Assembly: GCF_025979885.1 (NCBI RefSeq)
Contig: NZ_CP110139.1
Span: 3,678,001-3,742,000, forward strand
Source of the DNA: Hymenobacter sp. YIM 151500-1
Lineage (GTDB): Bacteria > Bacteroidota > Bacteroidia > Cytophagales > Hymenobacteraceae
Length of the DNA stretch: 64,000 bases
Direction of reading: 5' to 3'
The position numbers were made by a program, and so were the translations under genes. Numbering within the stretch: position 1 is the first letter of the stretch; each line of letters begins with the position of its first letter. Below are positions 58,426 through 64,000 of this stretch, one piece after another. The notes beneath the pieces were generated by a model. The model made no database searches and had not been told where the DNA came from. It saw nothing but the letters and a program-made list of their open reading frames with translations.

Positions 58426-58848
58426 ATGCTTTTCCTTCAAAAACGGCTGCGGCTGCCGGCAGTGAGCCGGGGCTTTCATCTGATAACCGACTTGCTGGTG
58501 GCCGAGCTGCCGGAGCTGGAACAGCTGCGCGTGGGCACGGCGCACTTTTTCATCCAGCATACCTCGGCCAGCCTCAGCATCAACGAAAACGCTGACCCCA
58601 CCGTGCGCCACGATTTCGAGCAGTTTTTCAGCCGCCTGGTGCCGGAGCAGGCCCCGTACTTCCGCCACACCCAGGAAGGCCCCGACGATATGCCCGCCCA
58701 CCTCAAAGCCAGCCTGCTGGGCCACGCCGTGAGCGTACCCATCAGCAATGGGCAGCTGGCCCTGGGCACCTGGCAGGGCATCTATCTGGGAGAGCACCGC
58801 AACCACGGCGGCCGCCGCTGGGTGCTGGCTACGCTTATGGGGGAGTAG
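58426..58848 (+). CDS. YjbQ family protein (secondary thiamine-phosphate synthase type)
   Basis: 140 residues from the ATG 58426; upstream in-frame codons are repeat. It matches the YjbQ/UPF0047 family in length and motifs: GFHLITDLLV, VGTAHFFIQHTSASLSINENADP with the conserved His and Asn-Glu-Asn, then LGTWQGIYLGEHRNHGGRR. The family has weak thiamine-phosphate-forming activity in known members, and its real role is unclear. It is cytoplasmic and stands alone. Confidence 0.93.
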   Translation: MLFLQKRLRLPAVSRGFHLITDLLVAELPELEQLRVGTAHFFIQHTSASLSINENADPTVRHDFEQFFSRLVPEQAPYFRHTQEGPDDMPAHLKASLLGHAVSVPISNGQLALGTWQGIYLGEHRNHGGRRWVLATLMGE

Positions 58849-58910
58849 TGGCGGGCTTTTGGATGAACGGCACACGCTATTATGTGCATTCTAAATGAAA
58901 AAAATACAGT

Positions 58911-59321
58911 ATGAAAAAATGGTTCTTATTAATAATATCAGGAATGGTATCATCATGTGAACGTGATGCCTCCTGTACTGATTTTATTAACGATTATTCT
59001 GGGGTTGAAACAAATATAATTGTAGTAGATAAGGGTCCTGATTCCAGAGCAATAGAGCTTAAAGGATTAGATCCAAACAGTCACAAATCATTAGTATTCA
59101 GAGGTATGGCAGGATTTTATATACTGATTCGCAATAACATCTCATTAGGCGACACATTGATAAAGATAAAACATAGTCCTTTATACATAATAAAGAAGAA
59201 CAAATATGATGTAAAAGTCAATCTTTTTTGTCATGACAGTATTAACTCAGGTATTGCTGTTGATACTGTAAATAAATATAATTTAAAACAATCAACTACT
59301 GCCGATAATTCGCCCCGCTAG
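58911..59321 (+). CDS. AT-rich small lipoprotein, 136 aa
   Basis: From the ATG 58911: short signal peptide MKKWFLLIISGMVSSC with lipobox Cys16. The mature part is a small beta-rich domain with IIVVDKGPDSRAIELKG, FYILIRNNISLGDTLIKI and YIIKKNKYDVKVNLFCHDS. The GC content is far lower than in all neighbours (mostly A/T at the third codon position), so the gene was probably acquired from a low-GC bacteroidete. No function can be assigned. No mobile-element remnant is seen at its edges. Confidence 0.8.
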   Translation: MKKWFLLIISGMVSSCERDASCTDFINDYSGVETNIIVVDKGPDSRAIELKGLDPNSHKSLVFRGMAGFYILIRNNISLGDTLIKIKHSPLYIIKKNKYDVKVNLFCHDSINSGIAVDTVNKYNLKQSTTADNSPR

Positions 59322-59367
59322 GGCTACGGGGCCTCTTGTTCGGGAGGCAAGTCGAGCTCGAAGCCGA

Positions 59368-59952
59368 CTACTCCACCTGGGTCCGCACGTTGTACCGCAC
59401 CGAGTCGAAGAGTACCAGCTTCTGCACGCCGCGCACGGCGTACTCTCGCAGGCGGCCTGCCGGCTGGCAGCGAAGCGTGAAGTGCTTCTCTGAGTACACC
59501 AGGGGGTTATCCTGGCGCAGGGTGGCGGTCAGCTCCCGCACGGCGGAGCCTTGCAGCAGCACGGTCAACTCCTGCACGGGGTGGTCGGTGGTAGGCTGGC
59601 GGCGGTAGGTGCGGCGCACCAGGCCTTCGGCAGTAGCCGCCGAATCTACGGTGTACTGGCCGCGCAGGGCGGGCTTGTTGATGTCGGCCTGCTGGAAGAT
59701 TTGCAGCTCCTTGGTCCAGTCCGGCGGGGTGAGACGGGTGGTTTCCTGCTGGCCGTTGAATAGGCTTACCTGCTTCTGCACGGCGGGGCGCTGGCGGTTC
59801 AGCAGAGCCGCTTGCTGCTCCAGGAAGCGGAGCATCGGAAAGTAGCCCGCTTGGCGCAAGGGGCGCGGGTTGCTGCCAGCAGCCGGCGCAGCCGGCTCGG
59901 AGCAGGCCACCAGGGCCAGTAGTCCGCCTATAGCCCAGCCGAGCTTACGCAT
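59368..59952 (-). CDS. Hypothetical lipoprotein, 194 aa
   Basis: From the ATG at 59950-59952: lipobox ALVAC (Cys17), then a Pro/Ala linker. The rest is a mixed alpha/beta protein (FPMLRFLEQQAALLNRQRP, HPVQELTVLLQGSAVRELTA). The amphipathic sheet pattern and length resemble small periplasmic lipoproteins of this phylum, but I do not recognise the family. Its start lies 8 bases inside the end of gpmI, so the two are translationally linked. Confidence 0.82.
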   Translation of the reverse strand: MRKLGWAIGGLLALVACSEPAAPAAGSNPRPLRQAGYFPMLRFLEQQAALLNRQRPAVQKQVSLFNGQQETTRLTPPDWTKELQIFQQADINKPALRGQYTVDSAATAEGLVRRTYRRQPTTDHPVQELTVLLQGSAVRELTATLRQDNPLVYSEKHFTLRCQPAGRLREYAVRGVQKLVLFDSVRYNVRTQVE

Positions 59953-61492
59953 GCAGCACGGGTTCGGGCCGCAGCAGGCTCTGGCCACTCATAGCCGCGG
60001 GCTGGGGCAGGCCCATTAGCTGAAGCACCGTGGGCGCAATGTCGCCCAGCTTGCCATCGGCCAGGGTGCCGCAGTACGCGTTATCGGCCAGGATGCAGGG
60101 CACCAGGTTGGTGGTGTGGGCCGTGTTGGGCGTGCCGTCCGGGTTTATCATCATGTCGGCGTTGCCGTGGTCAGCAATGATGATGCAGGCGTAGTCCGAG
60201 GCCAGGGCGGCTTCTACCACGGCCTGGGCGCAGGCGTCCACGGTTTCCACGGCCTTCACCGCCGCCGCAAACACGCCCGTGTGGCCCACCATATCGGGGT
60301 TGGCGAAGTTGAGCACCACAAAGTCGGCCGACTTGGCTTGCAGCTCCGGTACCAGGGCGTCGCGCAGCTCGTAGGCACTCATTTCGGGCTGGAGGTCGTA
60401 GGTAGCCACCTTGGGCGAGGCCCGCAAAATGCGCCGCTCCCCGGCAAACTCCACCTCCCGGCCGCCCGAGAAGAAGAACGTCACGTGCGGGTACTTCTCG
60501 GTTTCGGCAATGCGAATCTGGGTGCGGCCGTGCTGGGCCAGCACTTCGCCCAGGGTTTCGTCGAGGTTGTCTTTCTCGAAAATCGGGGTGACGCCCACAA
60601 ACGTGGCGTCGTAGTTGGTCATGGTCAGGTAGTGCAGGCTCAGCCGGTGCATGTGGTAGGCGTGGAAGTCCTGCTGGGTCAGGGCCTGGGTGATTTCACG
60701 GCCCCGGTCGGTGCGGAAGTTGAAGCACAGCACCACGTCGCCCTCCTGAATCGTAGCCAGTGGCTGCCCATCGGCCCCCACCTTCACAATAGGCTTCAGA
60801 AACTCGTCGGTTACGCCCTCCTTGTAGGAGTCGAGCATGCTCTGAATCAGGTTTTGCGAAGGTGTGCCCTTGCCGTGTACCAGCAGGTCGTAGGCCACTT
60901 TCACCCGCTCCCAGCGGTTGTCGCGGTCCATGGCGTAGTAGCGCCCCACGATAGAGGCAATCCGGCCGCTGGCTCCGTGCTGCAAGTGCTGCTCCAGGTC
61001 GTTTACGTAGCTCACGCCGCCCTTGGGGTCGGTGTCGCGGCCATCGGTGAAGGCGTGAATAAACACTTTGTGCACCTCGGCATCGTGGGCCAGGGTGCAC
61101 AGGGCTTTCAGGTGGTCGAGGTGGGAGTGGACGCCCCCATCGGAGAGCAGGCCCATCAGGTGCACGGCTTTGCCGTTGCGGCGGGCATAGTCGAAGGCTT
61201 TGGTGAGGGCCGGTATGCTGCCCAGCTTCCGCTCCCGGATGGCTTTGTTGATGCGCACCAGGTCCTGGTACACCACCCGGCCCGCCCCGATGTTCATGTG
61301 GCCGACTTCGGAGTTGCCCATCTGCCCATCGGGCAAACCCACGGCTTCGCCCGAGGCTTGCAGGGTGCTGTGCGGGTAGCGTTGAAACAACGAGTCCACG
61401 AAGGGCGTACGCGCTTGGTCGATGGCCGACACTTCTTTATTCTGCGCCAAACCCCACCCATCCAGAATCACCAACAATACCTGTCTATTCAT
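59945..61492 (-). CDS. gpmI: 2,3-bisphosphoglycerate-independent phosphoglycerate mutase
   Basis: 515 residues, the usual length. The enzyme interconverts 3- and 2-phosphoglycerate in glycolysis using two Mn2+. The metal site Asp11 is in LVILDGWG. The phosphoserine is Ser61 in GQMGNSEVGHMNIGAGR. The second site is in IIADHGNADMM and the substrate loop is around FTDGRDTDPKGG. The start at 61490-61492 is supported by a -7 promoter element only five bases before it. The downstream lipoprotein overlaps it by 8 bases. Confidence 0.96.
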   Translation of the reverse strand: MNRQVLLVILDGWGLAQNKEVSAIDQARTPFVDSLFQRYPHSTLQASGEAVGLPDGQMGNSEVGHMNIGAGRVVYQDLVRINKAIRERKLGSIPALTKAFDYARRNGKAVHLMGLLSDGGVHSHLDHLKALCTLAHDAEVHKVFIHAFTDGRDTDPKGGVSYVNDLEQHLQHGASGRIASIVGRYYAMDRDNRWERVKVAYDLLVHGKGTPSQNLIQSMLDSYKEGVTDEFLKPIVKVGADGQPLATIQEGDVVLCFNFRTDRGREITQALTQQDFHAYHMHRLSLHYLTMTNYDATFVGVTPIFEKDNLDETLGEVLAQHGRTQIRIAETEKYPHVTFFFSGGREVEFAGERRILRASPKVATYDLQPEMSAYELRDALVPELQAKSADFVVLNFANPDMVGHTGVFAAAVKAVETVDACAQAVVEAALASDYACIIIADHGNADMMINPDGTPNTAHTTNLVPCILADNAYCGTLADGKLGDIAPTVLQLMGLPQPAAMSGQSLLRPEPVLHA

Positions 61493-61497
61493 GGGGG

Positions 61498-61505
61498 CAA
61501 AGATA
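61498..61505 (-). promoter_or_regulatory. -7 element TATCTTTG of gpmI, predicting a leaderless message
   Basis: On the minus strand TATCTTTG is a perfect TAnnTTTG match and ends five bases before the gpmI ATG. With the usual 5-7 base distance to the start point, transcription would begin at or next to the A of the start codon. Confidence 0.55.
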
Positions 61506-61636
61506 CGCGGGGCCCCGTGAAACGTCCGCATTTTCCTACCTTGGGGCCGGCACAGAGTGGCCGCGGTCTACATTGCTCGGAAAACGCCACATTGGCATAG
61601 TTTTCGCGAACTGCAAGACGAATTCTCTACGCTAGT

Positions 61637-62038
61637 ATGAAACGCAACTTCTTTTTGGCTCTCACCCTCGTGTGGAGCCTGTTTTTCTCGGTTGGCGCAC
61701 TGGCGCAAGGTGAGGCTTTCGTACCAGTGCGTAACGCCATCCGGGCTTCTTCCTCCCGGGAATTGGCCGACTTTTTCGCCCCCTCTGTCGAATTGAGCTT
61801 CGACGGCGACAAGCAAAGCTACAGCTCCACGCAGGCCGAGTTTGTAATGCGCGACTTCTTCGCCAAAAACTCGCCGGCTTCGTTCGACTTCATTCACTAC
61901 GGCGGCAGCAACGAAGGCACGCCGTACGCCGTGGGCAAGTACCAGGGCAAAAACGGTGCTTACAGCATGTTCGTCAAGATGAAAGCGGTGAATGGCAGCA
62001 TGAAAATCTCCACCATCGCCTTCACCAAGGAGGACTAA
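61637..62038 (+). CDS. DUF4783-like secreted protein
   Basis: 133 residues with a signal peptide (cleavage after VGALAQ near residue 23). The mature part is a small NTF2-like/cystatin-like domain: FVPVRNAIRASSSRELADFF, YSSTQAEFVMRDFFAKN, YAVGKYQGKNGAYSMFVKM. This matches the DUF4783 proteins that often stand next to nadC in Bacteroidota. Function unknown; it is probably periplasmic. It has its own terminator before nadC. Confidence 0.88.
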   Translation: MKRNFFLALTLVWSLFFSVGALAQGEAFVPVRNAIRASSSRELADFFAPSVELSFDGDKQSYSSTQAEFVMRDFFAKNSPASFDFIHYGGSNEGTPYAVGKYQGKNGAYSMFVKMKAVNGSMKISTIAFTKED

Positions 62039-62057
62039 CTCCTCACAACCCCTGAGC

Positions 62058-62092
62058 AAGCGCCGCGAACGAAAGTCCGCGGCGCTTTTTTT
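62058..62092 (+). terminator. Strong terminator after the DUF4783-like gene
   Basis: AAGCGCCGCG (62058-62067) pairs with CGCGGCGCTT (62078-62087), followed by seven T. Confidence 0.92.
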
Positions 62093-62154
62093 GTGGCCAG
62101 GGGGACCTAGGGGCCGCATTCTGGAAAAGCGGCAACGGAGCGGGCTGTTTTTGC

Positions 62155-62162
62155 TATTTTTG
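62155..62162 (+). promoter_or_regulatory. -7 element TATTTTTG of nadC, predicting a leaderless message
   Basis: A perfect TAnnTTTG match that ends four bases before the GTG start of nadC. Same geometry as at gpmI. Confidence 0.5.
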
Positions 62163-62166
62163 CGCC

Positions 62167-63027
62167 GTGCAAACGCCCTCCTACCTCACCCCGGAAGCTC
62201 TTACCACCTTTATTCGCACGGCCCTGGCCGAAGACGTCGGCGACGGCGACCATTCGGCGCAGGCGGCCATTCCGGCCGAGGCCCGCAATCGGGCCCACCT
62301 GCTGGTGAAAGACACCGGCGTGCTGGCCGGCGTGGAGCTGGCCCACCTGATTTTCCGGGAAGTAGACGCCGACCTGCGCCTGGAGCAGCGCCTCGCCGAC
62401 GGGGCCCGCGTGCAGCCCGGCGACCTAGCTTTTACCGTGGAGGGCCGGGCCCAGAGCATTCTGACCGCTGAGCGTCTGGTGCTCAACTGCATGCAGCGCA
62501 TGAGCGGCATTGCCACCCGCACGGCCCACCTCACCAGCCTGCTGGCCGGCACCCGCGCCCGCCTGCTTGACACTCGCAAAACCACGCCTAACTTCCGCCT
62601 CTGCGAGAAGTGGGCCGTGCTCATCGGGGGCGGCGTCAACCACCGCTACGGGCTGTTCGACATGATTATTCTGAAGGACAACCACGTAGACTATGCCGGC
62701 GGCATCCGGCAGGCCATTGAAGCGACGCACGCCTACCTGGCCCGCACCGGCCGGCAGCTGCCCATTGAGGTGGAAACCCGCACCCTGGCCGAGGTGCAGC
62801 AGGTGCTGGAAGTAGGTGGCATCCAGCGAATTATGCTCGACAACATGGCCCCCGACCAACTGCGCGAGGCCGTGGCCCTGGTGGCCGGCCGCTACCCCCT
62901 GGAGGCCAGCGGCGGCATCACCGAAGACACCATTGCCGCCGTAGCCACCACCGGCGTCGACTACATTTCCGTCGGGGCGCTGACCCACTCCATCCGCAGC
63001 CTCGACATGAGCCTGAAAGCTTTCTAA
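62167..63027 (+). CDS. nadC: Nicotinate-nucleotide pyrophosphorylase (quinolinate phosphoribosyltransferase)
   Basis: 286 residues, normal length, starting with GTG at 62167, which gives the conserved beginning SYLTPEALTTFIRTALAEDVGDGDHS. It makes nicotinate mononucleotide from quinolinate and PRPP in NAD synthesis. Diagnostic sites are the DTRKTTPNFR loop near residue 138, ILKDNHVDYAGG and the C-terminal LEASGGITEDTI. It is cytoplasmic. The start is 139 bases downstream of a terminator and is close to a -7 promoter element. The next gene is 112 bases away. Confidence 0.96.
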   Translation: MQTPSYLTPEALTTFIRTALAEDVGDGDHSAQAAIPAEARNRAHLLVKDTGVLAGVELAHLIFREVDADLRLEQRLADGARVQPGDLAFTVEGRAQSILTAERLVLNCMQRMSGIATRTAHLTSLLAGTRARLLDTRKTTPNFRLCEKWAVLIGGGVNHRYGLFDMIILKDNHVDYAGGIRQAIEATHAYLARTGRQLPIEVETRTLAEVQQVLEVGGIQRIMLDNMAPDQLREAVALVAGRYPLEASGGITEDTIAAVATTGVDYISVGALTHSIRSLDMSLKAF

Positions 63028-63136
63028 CTTAATGAGTGAATGAGCGGATGAGTGAATGAGTGACTGTTCATCTGCTTTGGTTGTGATACAGCCCTACTTC
63101 ACTCATTCGCTCAATCACTCATTTACTCATTCCCCA
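63028..63136. repeat. Low-complexity inverted repeat of GAGTGAATGAGC units
   Basis: AATGAGTGAATGAGCGGATG and similar units (63033-63063), and on the right CACTCATTCGCTCAATCACT-like units (63102-63128), are reverse complements in type. They fold into a hairpin of about 30 bp between nadC and the next gene. Confidence 0.85.
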
Positions 63137-63139
63137 AAG

Positions 63140-63757
63140 ATGCAACTCCCCAACCAACGCGGCGGCTACCGGCAGCAGGTGCAGCAAGGCGCCTCGCCGC
63201 TGGCTATTCGCACTAAAAAACACCAGCTCGATACCGACACCTACACCCGCCTGGCTATGGGGCGCGTGTGGCGCCGGGAGTGGTGGTACGCCCTGGTACC
63301 CTTCGTGCTGGGGCTGCTGCCGGCCCTCATCTGGCCGTCGTGGTGGTGGCTGGCCTCGGCCCTGGTTCTGACCATCTTGTACGTGTTGTTCCGCTCGGCC
63401 CAGATTACGGGCGTCACGCAGGTGGAGCAGAGCAAGCCCCTGTTTGAGAAGCTGGGCTACGAGTTCGACAACAAGCAGATTGTGCTGCGCCGCAACGAGA
63501 AAGAAGGCATGCGCCTAACCTGGGACATGATAGGCGACGTAAAGCGCGACGCCGACGGCTACCTGCTGACGTTGCGCGCCCCCGAGCTGCCCCAGGACCT
63601 GAAGGGCTGGCGCCGCTGGGTGGCTCGCCACTTCGACACGCCCATTTTCCTGCAAGTGCCGGACCGCATCTTCAACTCGCCCAACGACCAGAAGCTGTTC
63701 GATGCCATGCTGCGGCGCAAAAACATGCTGCCCGGCGCGGCTGCTCCTGCCCAGTAA
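63140..63757 (+). CDS. Membrane protein, YcxB-like, 205 aa
   Basis: From the ATG 63140; upstream codons are repeat. The layout is a hydrophilic N-terminus, two close membrane helices at about 52-70 and 73-90 (FVLGLLPALIWPSWWWLASALVLTIL, cut between WP and SW), then a cytoplasmic domain of about 110 residues with FEKLGYEFDNKQIVLRR and RLTWDMIGDVKRDADGYLL. This is the YcxB-like arrangement, a small pleckstrin-like domain after two helices. The role is unknown. Confidence 0.82.
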   Translation: MQLPNQRGGYRQQVQQGASPLAIRTKKHQLDTDTYTRLAMGRVWRREWWYALVPFVLGLLPALIWPSWWWLASALVLTILYVLFRSAQITGVTQVEQSKPLFEKLGYEFDNKQIVLRRNEKEGMRLTWDMIGDVKRDADGYLLTLRAPELPQDLKGWRRWVARHFDTPIFLQVPDRIFNSPNDQKLFDAMLRRKNMLPGAAAPAQ

Positions 63758-63805
63758 CCCGTACTTAGTTGATTTTACCTTGACGCTGAAACCAGCCCCT
63801 TTTTT

Positions 63806-64000
63806 ATGACCAAGCAACTCGTGCTTTCCGCCCTGGCCCTGGCTACCCTGGCCCTGAACGCCTGTAGCAGCGAACCGTCGGACTGGCGTCCGGACAAAAA
63901 AGTGTCCCTGGACATGGTAGCGCCCGGCTCGCGCTCCTCCGACAACTTCGACCAGCACACTGCCGCCGCTTCCCACAACGAAAAAGGTGGGGCCGTGGCC
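63806..64000 (+). CDS. Lipoprotein, N-terminal part (cut by window edge)
   Basis: From the ATG 63806: signal peptide MTKQLVLSALALATLALNAC with the lipobox LNAC, Cys20. The mature start (SSEPSDWRPDKKVSLDMVAPG) is Ser/Asp-rich. The open frame continues past the window end, so length and family cannot be told. It follows the YcxB-like gene by 48 bases on the same strand. Confidence 0.75.
   Translation, partial: MTKQLVLSALALATLALNACSSEPSDWRPDKKVSLDMVAPGSRSSDNFDQHTAAASHNEKGGAVA

Noticed and set aside
1..64000. tRNA, rRNA or riboswitch genes
   Set aside because: No cloverleaf with a GGTTCGA-type loop and matching acceptor stem, no rRNA core sequence and no known riboswitch core was recognised by reading; a covariance-model search would be needed to exclude them fully.

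Overview
The window is about 64 kb of GC-rich DNA, densely coding on both strands. It looks like the chromosome of a member of the Bacteroidota, most likely Hymenobacter or a close relative in the Cytophagales. The reasons are: gldJ and porP/sprF genes of gliding motility and type IX secretion; a SusC/SusD pair with ECF sigma and FecR regulators; a fused DAHP synthase/chorismate mutase; promoter elements of the TAnnTTTG type; lipoproteins everywhere; and intergenic palindromes of kinds common in GC-rich Cytophagales. I see no rRNA, tRNA, phage, transposase or CRISPR array.

Layout. 1-6 kb: a cut-off TPR protein, exonuclease III, an AhpD-like protein, ComF, then gldJ and a PorP/SprF protein. 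6-18 kb: AsmA-like and DUF4382-like envelope proteins, small enzymes (thioredoxin-like, DinB-like, diacylglycerol kinase, GNAT), an unknown overlapping gene pair, a DHH phosphoesterase and fumarase. 18-27 kb: a TonB-dependent receptor, an ECF sigma factor followed by an unusual anti-sigma/TonB fusion, a porin-like protein and a TPR protein. 26.7-31.6 kb: the aromatic amino acid operon pheA - aminotransferase - tyrA - DAHP synthase/chorismate mutase. 32-34 kb: a flavin oxidoreductase and a heme-binding lipoprotein. 34-49.3 kb: a colinear polysaccharide utilisation locus (ECF sigma, FecR, SusC with STN domain, SusD, GH43, a giant LamG protein, GH127, LacI), probably for arabinose-containing polymers. 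49.7-55.1 kb: thrA-thrB-thrC. 55-64 kb: prfA, surface lipoproteins, a YjbQ-family protein, gpmI, a DUF4783-like protein, nadC and two envelope proteins.

The most striking regulation is translational attenuation. Upstream of pheA two complete attenuators lie in series on one presumed transcript. The first has a 20-residue leader peptide with a Tyr-rich run and its own terminator. The second has a 25-residue leader containing FFYYGYYYFF and a second terminator. In both, segments 1:2, 2:3 and 3:4 can be paired by eye in the classical arrangement. thrA has a separate attenuator whose 30-residue leader ends in a Thr-rich tail. Three attenuators in 64 kb suggest that ribosome-mediated attenuation is a routine control of amino acid operons in this lineage.

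Intergenic spaces are also filled with palindromes of several unrelated sequence families. One family has a 63-nt core shared in opposite orientation by two distant copies. Another class consists of locus-specific degenerate short-unit repeats that fold into long hairpins.
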